From contig LCLX01000001.1 of the NCBI GenBank assembly GCA_001002285.1, forward strand, positions 62,001 to 126,000: a stretch of 64,000 nt of DNA. The letters are read 5' to 3'. This stretch comes from Microgenomates group bacterium GW2011_GWC1_46_15 (GTDB lineage: Bacteria > Patescibacteria > Microgenomatia > UBA1400 > UBA12028). Positions within the stretch are counted from its first letter, which is position 1. Each line of letters begins with the position of its first letter. The translations under genes and the position numbers were made by a program. The notes beneath the pieces were generated by a model. It was not told where the DNA came from and searched no databases. It saw only the letters and a list, made by a program, of their open reading frames with translations. Below are positions 33,716 to 40,512 of this stretch, in pieces.

Positions 33716-34267
33716 TCCGACGTAGAGTCTATTTTCCTGAATATACTGCGTAACTGCTGGAGGAACAAGATTGTGTAGGGATTGATTGTTTTTTACGCGC
33801 GCACGGACTTCAGTGGAAGAAATATCAATTGTTGGCATGGTAGTCAATCCCACCATTCCTGGGAGCAAACCGTTAAGTGGAAAACCAGTGCGCGGATATA
33901 CATATATCTTGAACTTTTGCAGAAGCTCTGTATAGTGATGCCATTTTGGAAATAATGGAAGCTGATCGCTGCCGATGAGCCAAGAAAAGGAGTCCTGCGG
34001 TTGGGTTACCGCAAAATGGTTAAGCGTATCAATAGAGTAACTTGGCCGGTGAGACTCAGCTTCAAAAAGATTGATTGTGTGGGCGTGAAGGAGTTTTAAC
34101 ATTGCAATACGGTGGGTGGTTGGACTCAAATGTTTGGCAAACGGGTGTTTCGCGCACGGCACAAACCACGCCTCATCCGCAACGTTGGCTTGAATAATGT
34201 GATCGGCTACTTTGAGATGGCCATTATGTGGGGGATCGAAGCTTCCGCCAAAGAGCGTGATGTGCAT
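33713..34267 (-). CDS. nadD: nicotinate-nucleotide adenylyltransferase
   Basis: It converts nicotinate mononucleotide and ATP to deamido-NAD. The 184-residue protein starts MHITLFGGSFDPPHNGH with the nucleotidyltransferase HxGH motif, has WFVPCAKHPFAK and SWLIGSDQLPLFPKWH, and ends with the ISSTEVRARV motif. The frame runs on to 34333 but the family start and the promoter both select the ATG at 34267. Confidence 0.95.
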   Translation of the reverse strand: MHITLFGGSFDPPHNGHLKVADHIIQANVADEAWFVPCAKHPFAKHLSPTTHRIAMLKLLHAHTINLFEAESHRPSYSIDTLNHFAVTQPQDSFSWLIGSDQLPLFPKWHHYTELLQKFKIYVYPRTGFPLNGLLPGMVGLTTMPTIDISSTEVRARVKNNQSLHNLVPPAVTQYIQENRLYVG

Positions 34268-34274
34268 AGGGTGT

Positions 34275-34280
34275 ATTGTA
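34275..34280 (-). promoter_or_regulatory. -10 element (TACAAT) of nadD
   Basis: On the minus strand TACAAT ends 7 nt before the nadD ATG, predicting a leaderless mRNA. Confidence 0.6.
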
Positions 34281-34341
34281 GCGCATGGGACATATCTGGG
34301 ATGACATGATAAAATATGCCTTTGATACATCAATAAACGAA

Positions 34342-34427
34342 GGAGGAGTGCAACAGTGGTCCACTTGGGCGGTTCGCTAAACCGCTGAGTCGAAAGACTC
34401 GCGTGGGTTCGAATCCCACCTCCTCCG
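34342..34427 (+). tRNA. tRNA-Ser (anticodon GCT)
   Basis: Acceptor arms GGAGGAG (34342-34348) and CTCCTCC (34420-34426) pair, discriminator G at 34427. Anticodon stem-loop GCGGT-TCGCTAA-ACCGC reads GCT. The long variable arm (GAGTCGAAAGACTC) is serine type. CCA is not encoded. Confidence 0.95.
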
Positions 34428-34436
34428 CATATTTCT

Positions 34437-34871
34437 ATGATTACGCCAACCGTTTTTCCATCAGAAATTCCAATTTATGTGGGTGATTCCAAAATTCCTG
34501 GAGTAGTCCGTGGAATTATGGCGTCCCGCGACATTAAAAAAGGCGAGTTGATCGAAAAATGCCCGCTTGTATTTATTCCAATATCAGAAGAAAAATACAT
34601 CAAGAATACCGTCATTTGGAAGTACTATTTTGAGTGGACAAAAAAATATCATATCCTCGTTCTTGGATACGGGAGTTTATATAACCACTCATTCGAGCCG
34701 AATGCACAGTACTCGCACGACTACAAAAAGAATTTTTTACTATTCCGCGCAATCAAGAATATTCCAGCGCACGAAGAAATTTTTGTGAACTATAACTGGC
34801 ATCCAGACAACGTTGAACCGCTCGACCCCGTGCACGGCATTCCGGACTTTTCTGGCGCCCAAGCAAAGTAA
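34437..34871 (+). CDS. SET-domain protein
   Basis: The 144-residue protein has the compact SET methyltransferase core: VVRGIMASRDIKKGELIEKC at the start, GYGSLYNHSFEPNAQYS (the NHS-x-x-PN pseudoknot motif), and FRAIKNIPAHEEIFVNYNW (GEE-x-x-x-x-Y equivalent). SET proteins methylate lysines using SAM; the target is unknown and no pre- or post-SET Cys cluster is present. It starts 10 nt after tRNA-Ser and may be co-transcribed with it. The stop abuts the convergent gene. Confidence 0.85.
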   Translation: MITPTVFPSEIPIYVGDSKIPGVVRGIMASRDIKKGELIEKCPLVFIPISEEKYIKNTVIWKYYFEWTKKYHILVLGYGSLYNHSFEPNAQYSHDYKKNFLLFRAIKNIPAHEEIFVNYNWHPDNVEPLDPVHGIPDFSGAQAK

Positions 34872-35309
34872 TTATTTTTCTGATTTTTCCGCGAGATATT
34901 CCTCTCCTTGATCCACATCTGAGACTCCATGAATTTGACGAATCTGTGTGGTATGTGCATCAAGGCGACTCGTTGTTGATTGACGGATTTCATGAATATC
35001 TTCCCGCATGGAAATTAACTGCACCTCTACACGGCCTAATCGCGCTTCAATGGAACCAAATCTTGAATTTATCTCAACAAATCGCTTCTCCATTTTTATA
35101 TCGTACAGTTCAAACGACTCTTTCAGCTCGACTTTTGTTGCAAACGTTGTGTTCATATATGGAAGCATCGTGTGTTCCCAAAACCTTGCAATGGTTTTTT
35201 GTACAACCTCTTGTACGATATTCGGAACTTCCTCACGGATAATTTCGCGCACAATGGTTTTTACGTCATCCTTTGTGACTGGTTTTTCATCACGTTGTGT
35301 TGAACGCAT
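34872..35309 (-). CDS. coiled-coil protein of unknown function, 145 aa
   Basis: Unrecognised. A charged N-terminus and helix (VKTIVREIIREEVPNIVQEV) precede heptad-like helices (EINSRFGSIEARLGRVEVQL, then IHEIRQSTTSRLDAH) as in small trimeric coiled-coil proteins of CPR and archaea. AAGGAGG lies 4 nt before the ATG at 35309 and sets the start. It ends flush with the SET gene on the opposite strand. Confidence 0.7.
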   Translation of the reverse strand: MRSTQRDEKPVTKDDVKTIVREIIREEVPNIVQEVVQKTIARFWEHTMLPYMNTTFATKVELKESFELYDIKMEKRFVEINSRFGSIEARLGRVEVQLISMREDIHEIRQSTTSRLDAHTTQIRQIHGVSDVDQGEEYLAEKSEK

Positions 35310-35495
35310 ACGACCTCCTTTGGCCAAGTGGCCAGACTATGTAAAGAATAATGAGATCGCTCGCTGTGTGGAATGTGGACGCCCCTATATGTAGGTAAAA
35401 ACAGTATGAGGGCGACGAACGTATGATCGTTATACACGCACTTTTTTCACCGGTCAACGGAATCTTTATATATCATCATGCATCATCCTTCTGCG
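35310..35495. other. non-coding gap with a possible gene remnant
   Basis: No complete gene is visible. GGCCA-AGT-GGCC symmetry occurs near 35321. A plus-strand frame at 35320-35394 reads LAKWPDYVKNNEIARCVECG and RPYM before a stop, resembling the end of a zinc-ribbon protein (CxxC), but has no ribosome site; it could be a decayed gene end. Confidence 0.35.
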
Positions 35496-35524
35496 TTGAC
35501 CCAACTCCCGCCATGTGATACACT
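35496..35524 (+). promoter_or_regulatory. sigma-70 promoter of nusA-infB
   Basis: TTGACC (35496-35501) and TACACT (35519-35524) are 17 nt apart. Transcription would start near 35531 and give a leader of about 60 nt that contains the hairpin at 35554-35574. Confidence 0.75.
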
Positions 35525-35553
35525 ACCGCAGGTCATTGAACGGTATAAGAAGA

Positions 35554-35574
35554 GGTGGGGTTTCCCGCCTTTTT
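35554..35574 (+). terminator. hairpin plus T-run (attenuator) in the nusA leader
   Basis: GGTGGG (35554-35559) pairs with CCCGCC (35564-35569) over a 4-nt loop, followed by five T (35570-35574), G and three more T. The structure ends 6 nt before the nusA Shine-Dalgarno AAGGAG (35581-35586). It is a complete intrinsic terminator inside the leader, so NusA could control its own synthesis through termination here. Alternatively it ends read-through from upstream. Confidence 0.85.
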
Positions 35575-35590
35575 GTTTCTAAGGAGCACT

Positions 35591-37063
35591 ATGGCAACAC
35601 TACAGCACGCACAAATGCGATCGGATTTTTCAATTGCGCTCAACCAAATCGCAACAGAGCGGGGTATTGAACCAGACATTGTTCTCAAATCAATTGAGGA
35701 GGCAATTGTCGCGGCATACAAAAAAGACATGAATATTGCCGCCGATGATGAAGTTGCGATTGACGTTTCTTCCGTTGAGTATGACGACAAAGCCATCCCC
35801 GCTGTGAAATCTGATCCAGGCGTTTCGTATGTTGGGCAGCTTGATCCAGTGACCGGCGAAGCAAAAGTATTCAAACTTGATGGAAAAAAGAAAACAGACG
35901 TAACCCCCGCAGGCTTTGGGCGCATTGCGGCACAGACTGCAAAACAAGTCATTCTCCAAAAAGTCCGCGAAGCAGAAAAAGACGCGGTTATTAAAGATTT
36001 CACCACAAAAATCGGAACAATTATGGCAGGTATGATTGTCCGCTACGACGGCAAAAACGTCATTGTGGACATCGGCCGTGGCCAAGGATACATGCCGCCG
36101 GAAGAGCAGATGCGCGGCGAGTTTTACCGCATTGGTTCCCGTCTCACTGTGTATATTGCAGACATCCGCGAAACCATGCGCGGCCAAACAATTATCGTGT
36201 CGCGCGCAGCCAAAGAGTTGGTTGTTGAGTTGTTCCGCCGAGAAGTTCCAGAAGTTGCTTCTAATGCGGTTGAAGTAAAAGCAATTGCCCGCGAAGCAGG
36301 CGTGCGCACAAAGATTGCGGTGTTTTCATCGCAGACAGGTGTTGACCCGGTTGGTTCATGCGTTGGTCAAAAAGGTGTTCGTGTACAAGAAGTCATCCGT
36401 GAACTGAACAACGAAAAGATTGACATCATTCAATACACCGAAACACCAAAATTATTTCTTGAAGCAGCACTTGCTCCAGCCGAGAACTTGTTGATTGATA
36501 TTGATGAAAAGAAGCATTCTGCGAATGTTACATGTCCAGACGACCAAGTGTCGTTGGCAATTGGCCGCGGCGGGCAGAACGTGCGCTTAGCCGCTAAGCT
36601 GACAGGATACAAAATCAGCATTAAGTCGGCTTCCGGTGTTCAGGCCGCAACCGCGACCGGCGACGAAGAGTTTGAGATTGATCAGCTCCCACTTACGCCT
36701 GAAATCCGCACAATGCTTGTTGAAAAGGGATACACGATGTTGTTCCAGCTCCGAGAGCATTTTGCAGAAGTTGAAGCAATTGATGGAGCAAAGAAAAAAG
36801 ATGTAGATGCATTGAGAAAATCATTGGAGGCTGGTCAGCCAATACGGCCAGTTGAACCGGTTGTGGCGGTAGTTGCTCCAACAGCGCCGGTTGCAGAAGA
36901 GCCAGCAGTTGCAGAAGAGCCAGTAACTCCGGTAGTTGCGCCAGCAGTAGAAGTGGCACCTATGGCTGCAGAAGCAGCTCCAGTTGTCGTAGCGCCCACG
37001 GTGGAAGAAGTAAAGCCCATTGAAGAAGTGAAACCAGTCATTGAAGAGGCTAAACAGCAATAG
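35591..37063 (+). CDS. nusA: transcription factor NusA
   Basis: NusA binds RNA polymerase and affects pausing and termination. The 490 residues have the N-terminal RNAP-binding domain (FSIALNQIATERGIEPDIVL), S1 domain (GTIMAGMIVRYDGKNVIVDI), KH1 (GVDPVGSCVGQKGVRVQEVI) and KH2 (LAIGRGGQNVRLAAKLTGYK), then one short helical repeat (EIRTMLVEKGYTMLFQLREH) and an Ala/Val/Pro/Glu-rich tail of ~70 residues. rimP is absent upstream. infB follows after 50 nt, the usual nusA-infB pairing. Confidence 0.97.
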   Translation: MATLQHAQMRSDFSIALNQIATERGIEPDIVLKSIEEAIVAAYKKDMNIAADDEVAIDVSSVEYDDKAIPAVKSDPGVSYVGQLDPVTGEAKVFKLDGKKKTDVTPAGFGRIAAQTAKQVILQKVREAEKDAVIKDFTTKIGTIMAGMIVRYDGKNVIVDIGRGQGYMPPEEQMRGEFYRIGSRLTVYIADIRETMRGQTIIVSRAAKELVVELFRREVPEVASNAVEVKAIAREAGVRTKIAVFSSQTGVDPVGSCVGQKGVRVQEVIRELNNEKIDIIQYTETPKLFLEAALAPAENLLIDIDEKKHSANVTCPDDQVSLAIGRGGQNVRLAAKLTGYKISIKSASGVQAATATGDEEFEIDQLPLTPEIRTMLVEKGYTMLFQLREHFAEVEAIDGAKKKDVDALRKSLEAGQPIRPVEPVVAVVAPTAPVAEEPAVAEEPVTPVVAPAVEVAPMAAEAAPVVVAPTVEEVKPIEEVKPVIEEAKQQ

Positions 37064-37113
37064 GCATCATGGAATACGCACTATGAAAACCGTGCGCCGA
37101 AAGGATTTGAGAC

Positions 37114-38643
37114 ATGGCAATGCAAGAACGACCACCCGTCGTTACAATCATGGGTCATGTCGATCACGGCAAGACCTCGCTTCTTGATGCGATTCGCAAA
37201 ACATCCGTTGCCGCAAAAGAAACCGGCGGTATTACTCAGCACATCGGTTCCTACCAAATTCAGCACAAAACCAAAACAATCACTTTTATTGATACACCAG
37301 GCCACGCAGCGTTTTCCGCGATGCGTTCCCGTGGCGCTCAGGCAACCGACATCGTCATTCTCGTGGTTTCTGCAGCCGAAGGTGTAAAACCGCAAACGGT
37401 TGAGTCCATTCAGCACATTAAAAAGGCTGGCGTCCAGTATCTTGTGGCGTTGACAAAAATGGACTTGCCGGATGCCAACCCGGAAATGGTGAAGGCCCAG
37501 CTTACCGAACGCGAAGTATTTGTCGAGGGATACGGTGGAGATATCGTGTGCGTTCCCGTCAGCGCGAAAAAGGGCGAAGGGCTAGATAAATTATTAGAAA
37601 TGGTTTTACTTATTGCTGAACTGGCCGAGCTCAAAGCGGATCCTGTTGGCGCGCTCCAGGGCGTTGTCATTGAGTCCAAGCGCGACGCACACCGCGGAAC
37701 ATTGGCAACGATTTTGGTGAAAAACGGCACGCTCCGTGTTGGCGATACCATCTTTGCGGAACACGTAGAGGCAAGAGTCCGCACAATGCAGACGGCGGAT
37801 GGTGTTTCGATCAAAGAAGCGGTCCCCTCAATGCCGGTAGAAATTGTTGGGTGGGAAGGTATTCCAAAGGTGGGGAGTTCGGTTACATCAACAAAACAAG
37901 AAGTGATTGCGATAGCGCCCGCCATAGTTCCGGAACTTCCAGCTGCTTCAACCGCTCCCGCAGTGCAAGAACTTCCTCCTGTAACAGGATTGGCTCTACC
38001 CACCGCAGTTACTGTTACCCCAGTTACCGTCGCTACTCCCGCTCCTGAAGAAAAAGAGAAACCAAAACTTAAGATCATCCTCAAGTCCGACACCGTTGGC
38101 ACGCTCGAGGCCATTCAAGCCAGTATTGCGGGCGACGAAATCCTCACAATCTCCTCTGGTGTTGGCGAGATCAACGATGCCGACGTCCTTATGGCAGAGT
38201 CAACCGGCGCACGCATCCTTGGATTTAACGTAAAAGCAGCAAGTTCAGTCAAGAAAATTGCCGAAACGCACGGTGTCAAACTCAAAACATACACGATTAT
38301 TTATGACTTGATCGAAGATGTGCAAAAACAGGCGCTTAAGCTCATCGAACCCACGATTGACGAAGAGGAACTTGGTTCAGCAGACGTGATTGCGGTGTTC
38401 GAGATGAAAGGCGAGCGGATCGCAGGGTGCAAAATAAAAACCGGCGAGATTACCAAAACCCAGCTCTATCACATCAAGCGTGGCGGCGAAATTATCGCCA
38501 ACCCCAAGATTAAATCTATCCACCACAATAAGCTGGATATTGAGTCCGCCAAGGCGGGCACCGACTGCGGCATTGTGTTCCGCGGTTTTAGCGATGCCCA
38601 GATTGGCGATCTTCTTACCTCATACCGCGTGAAGGATGAGTAG
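37114..38643 (+). CDS. infB: translation initiation factor IF-2, short form
   Basis: IF-2 delivers initiator tRNA to the ribosome. The 509 residues begin almost at the G domain: P-loop GHVDHGKT (14-21), GGITQHIG switch, DTPGHAAF, then G4 TKMD (114-117), where NKxD is normal, and VSAKKGEG. Domain II follows, then a ~55-residue Pro/Ala/Val linker in place of the usual charged helix, then domains III and IV (KIILKSDTVGTLEAIQASIA, FEMKGERIAGCKIKTGEIT). The whole N-terminal extension is missing. GAAAGGA precedes the ATG. Confidence 0.95.
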   Translation: MAMQERPPVVTIMGHVDHGKTSLLDAIRKTSVAAKETGGITQHIGSYQIQHKTKTITFIDTPGHAAFSAMRSRGAQATDIVILVVSAAEGVKPQTVESIQHIKKAGVQYLVALTKMDLPDANPEMVKAQLTEREVFVEGYGGDIVCVPVSAKKGEGLDKLLEMVLLIAELAELKADPVGALQGVVIESKRDAHRGTLATILVKNGTLRVGDTIFAEHVEARVRTMQTADGVSIKEAVPSMPVEIVGWEGIPKVGSSVTSTKQEVIAIAPAIVPELPAASTAPAVQELPPVTGLALPTAVTVTPVTVATPAPEEKEKPKLKIILKSDTVGTLEAIQASIAGDEILTISSGVGEINDADVLMAESTGARILGFNVKAASSVKKIAETHGVKLKTYTIIYDLIEDVQKQALKLIEPTIDEEELGSADVIAVFEMKGERIAGCKIKTGEITKTQLYHIKRGGEIIANPKIKSIHHNKLDIESAKAGTDCGIVFRGFSDAQIGDLLTSYRVKDE

Positions 38644-38657
38644 CAATAATCGTGCGT

Positions 38658-38924
38658 TTAAGGCTTATACACTTCTTTGCGATGAGCAATGCGCATGATA
38701 GAAATATGTTGATTTGATTTTTGCTTATGTACCACGTAAATAATGCGGTAATCACCCGAACGTAAACGGTAAGTATCGCGTTCTCCATGAAGCTTTTTAC
38801 ATCCGTGTGGAAACGGTTCATTCGAGAGAAGATCGATTTTTTTAACAATTTGAAACTTGTTGCCTGAGGGAAGTTTGAGTAATGCACGCTTTGCCGAGGG
38901 AATAATGGTGACTATGGCGGGCAT
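38658..38924 (-). CDS. RelE/ParE-family toxin
   Basis: The 88-residue protein has the RelE fold layout: IVTIIPSAKRALLKLPSGNK at the start, LHGERDTYRLRSGDYRIIYV with the conserved basic YRLRxGDYRxxY core, and IAHRKEVYK at the end. RelE-type toxins cleave mRNA on the ribosome. It overlaps the antitoxin stop by one base (TAATG), so antitoxin and toxin are coupled. Confidence 0.93.
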   Translation of the reverse strand: MPAIVTIIPSAKRALLKLPSGNKFQIVKKIDLLSNEPFPHGCKKLHGERDTYRLRSGDYRIIYVVHKQKSNQHISIMRIAHRKEVYKP

Positions 38925-39193
38925 TAAAGATAATCCTCCGCCTTAAATGGAACTGCCTTTTTTAATTCTCCCGCAGCTATTGCCCGACGTACCTCCGCAG
39001 CATCTCCCTTGTCGTAAAATCCGTTGGCATATTTCTCGAGGTATTCAAGATATTCCGGGTCAACCAGAGCAGCTTTTGGCTTACTATTTTGCACAATAAT
39101 AATAGGCTCAATTGCCGATGTAAGCCGATCAAGCCAGGCGTTAAGGTTCTGGCGAAAATCGGTAACAGATACAATATTTTGTACAGTAAACAT
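38924..39193 (-). CDS. Phd/YefM-family antitoxin
   Basis: The 89-residue protein has the N-terminal Phd fold VSVTDFRQNLNAWLDRL followed by PIIIVQNSKPKAALVDPEYL, and an acidic C-terminal tail that would neutralise the toxin. It precedes and overlaps the RelE gene. A perfect palindrome covers the -35 of its promoter, in keeping with autorepression. Confidence 0.92.
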   Translation of the reverse strand: MFTVQNIVSVTDFRQNLNAWLDRLTSAIEPIIIVQNSKPKAALVDPEYLEYLEKYANGFYDKGDAAEVRRAIAAGELKKAVPFKAEDYL

Positions 39194-39199
39194 AACAGA

Positions 39200-39231
39200 A
39201 TTATGTACGTTATTTGAACTATTGTCAATAG
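39200..39231 (-). promoter_or_regulatory. antitoxin promoter with a 13-bp palindromic operator
   Basis: On the minus strand TTGACA (39223-39228) and CATAAT (39200-39205) are 17 nt apart, and CATAAT ends 6 nt before the ATG, a leaderless layout. CTATTGTCAATAG (39219-39231), perfectly symmetric about its centre, overlaps the -35 element and is the likely antitoxin operator. Confidence 0.8.
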
Positions 39232-39233
39232 GT

Positions 39234-39280
39234 AAGCGAAACAGTGTGTTTCGAGGAACTCAGGGTAGTCCCCCCTCAAG
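39234..39280. repeat. hairpins and a partial copy of the AACTCAGGGT repeat
   Basis: GAAAC-AGTGT-GTTTC forms a small hairpin (39238-39252). It runs into GAGGAACTCAGGGTAGTCCC (39253-39272), which shares GGAACTCAGGGT with the palindromic repeat copy at 63458-63469 and can pair GAGG with CCTC downstream. Confidence 0.5.
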
Positions 39281-39287
39281 TGAAATA

Positions 39288-39341
39288 GTTATTCTTTTTT
39301 GAACTCAGGGTGCAGGGTTCCCTGGAGAGAAAAAGAATAAC
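39288..39341. repeat. palindromic repeat element, copy 1
   Basis: A perfect 12-bp outer stem, GTTATTCTTTTT (39288-39299) with AAAAAGAATAAC (39330-39341), encloses GAACTCAGGGTGCAGGG and TTCCCTGGAGAG. The core matches the element at 63441-63503, but the outer arms differ in sequence while staying complementary. Confidence 0.8.
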
Positions 39342-39359
39342 AATGAACATTTTCATTGA
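39342..39359. repeat. 7-bp hairpin upstream of the DHH-like gene
   Basis: CAATGAA and TTCATTG pair around CATT, immediately upstream of, and overlapping, the -35 region of the gene at 39390. Confidence 0.55.
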
Positions 39360-39383
39360 TTGTTCCGCCCCCGGTGGTATAAT
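39356..39383 (+). promoter_or_regulatory. promoter of the DHH-like gene
   Basis: TTGATT (39356-39361) and TATAAT (39378-39383) are 16 nt apart; TATAAT ends 6 nt before the ATG at 39390, a leaderless start. Confidence 0.7.
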
Positions 39384-39389
39384 GCGCGC

Positions 39390-40421
39390 ATGATTGTTCC
39401 ACAGGACGTGGTCTCACTCAAAGAGGTGTTCCAAAAAGCTCAAACGGCGTACGTGCTGATCAGCAGTTTTCCTACGTATGACAGTGTCGCCTCAGCCCTT
39501 GCGCTGTACTTTGCGCTCACTGATGCGGGTAAAGACGTCCATATCGCCTGTCCCGCACCCATGCGTGTCGAGTTTTCCCACCTATTTGGCGTGGATAAAA
39601 TCAGCGAAAAAATGGGCAACCGTAACCTGATGGTTTCGTTCGATTACGAGGAAAACAGTGTCGAGAAGGTCAGTTACACGATCAGCGATGACGGAAAAAA
39701 GTTTAACCTCATTATTTCGCCAAAAACCGGTGGCCGGTCACTTGATCCTGCAAAGATCGAGTACTCACACACGGGCGCCGAAGCAGATCTCGTGTTTATG
39801 GTTGGCGTTTCCCAGTTTGAAGATCTTGCCGAGTTCTATGAAAACGAGCGTGGATTGTACACAAGCGCCTACACCGTTGCCATTTCTCCATATGAAACCA
39901 CACCGTTTGCTGCATTGACGCTGAACACCGAAGGCCAGTCGTGTATTTCAGAAGGCATGACCGTGTTGTTGAAGGAACTTGGGATAAATCCGCATGATGA
40001 CGTTGCAACCAACCTCTTGTCTGCGATGGAGCAGGCCACCAACCGTTTCCAGTCGCTTGGCATGACCGCCGAAACATTTGATCTGGTTGCGTACCTATTG
40101 CGCAATGGCGCCCGCCGGTCTACACCTATCACAATGAATCCCGCGCTCAATCCTCACGTTTCGGGTTCGACTCCTTCATTTGCTGAGGTTTTGCGTGCTC
40201 GGGCACAAGGCCAACCTATCCCAGTAATGCCGGTGCAGCCGATGCTCGTAACACAACCAATGATGTCGGGCCAGCCCGGAATAACAGGCCAGCCAGGTGT
40301 GCAAAATCAAAACGTCATTCACCAACTCCAGCATGAAGAACAGCACATCGTTCAGCCAACCCAACCTGCGCCAGACGAATGGACCAAGCCAAAGATTTTT
40401 ACGGGGAAGACAATGGTGTAA
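39390..40421 (+). CDS. DHH/NrnA-like protein with degenerate active site
   Basis: The 343-residue protein resembles the N-terminal Rossmann part of DHH phosphoesterases (SSFPTYDSVASALALYFAL matches the PDGDAIGSxLAL region) and continues as KVSYTISDDGKKFNLIISPK. Most Asp/His of motifs I-III are absent, including the DHH triplet, so catalysis is doubtful. The C-terminal ~90 residues are Pro/Gln/Met-rich with GQPG repeats and probably disordered. I recognise the type from CPR genomes but not its function. The promoter selects the ATG at 39390 over an upstream in-frame start. Confidence 0.7.
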   Translation: MIVPQDVVSLKEVFQKAQTAYVLISSFPTYDSVASALALYFALTDAGKDVHIACPAPMRVEFSHLFGVDKISEKMGNRNLMVSFDYEENSVEKVSYTISDDGKKFNLIISPKTGGRSLDPAKIEYSHTGAEADLVFMVGVSQFEDLAEFYENERGLYTSAYTVAISPYETTPFAALTLNTEGQSCISEGMTVLLKELGINPHDDVATNLLSAMEQATNRFQSLGMTAETFDLVAYLLRNGARRSTPITMNPALNPHVSGSTPSFAEVLRARAQGQPIPVMPVQPMLVTQPMMSGQPGITGQPGVQNQNVIHQLQHEEQHIVQPTQPAPDEWTKPKIFTGKTMV

Positions 40422-40455
40422 AAAAACTACCATTTTCTCTAGAACATTCCCAAAC

Positions 40456-40485
40456 TTGACAAGAAGTGTGTGTGTGTGTGATGCT
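40456..40485 (+). promoter_or_regulatory. promoter with GT dinucleotide repeat in the spacer
   Basis: TTGACA (40456-40461) is followed by an 18-nt spacer containing about seven GT units and then GATGCT (40480-40485) with an upstream TG. It precedes the five-gene cluster. A change in repeat number would alter the -35/-10 spacing. Confidence 0.5.
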
Positions 40486-40512
40486 GATGTTACGAGATAT
40501 TAAAGGAGCGTT

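Noticed and set aside
39288..39341. Palindromic element as a bidirectional terminator
   Set aside because: The T-rich and A-rich tracts are the outer arms of the stem on both strands, so no unpaired U-run follows the hairpin, and both copies lie upstream of genes.
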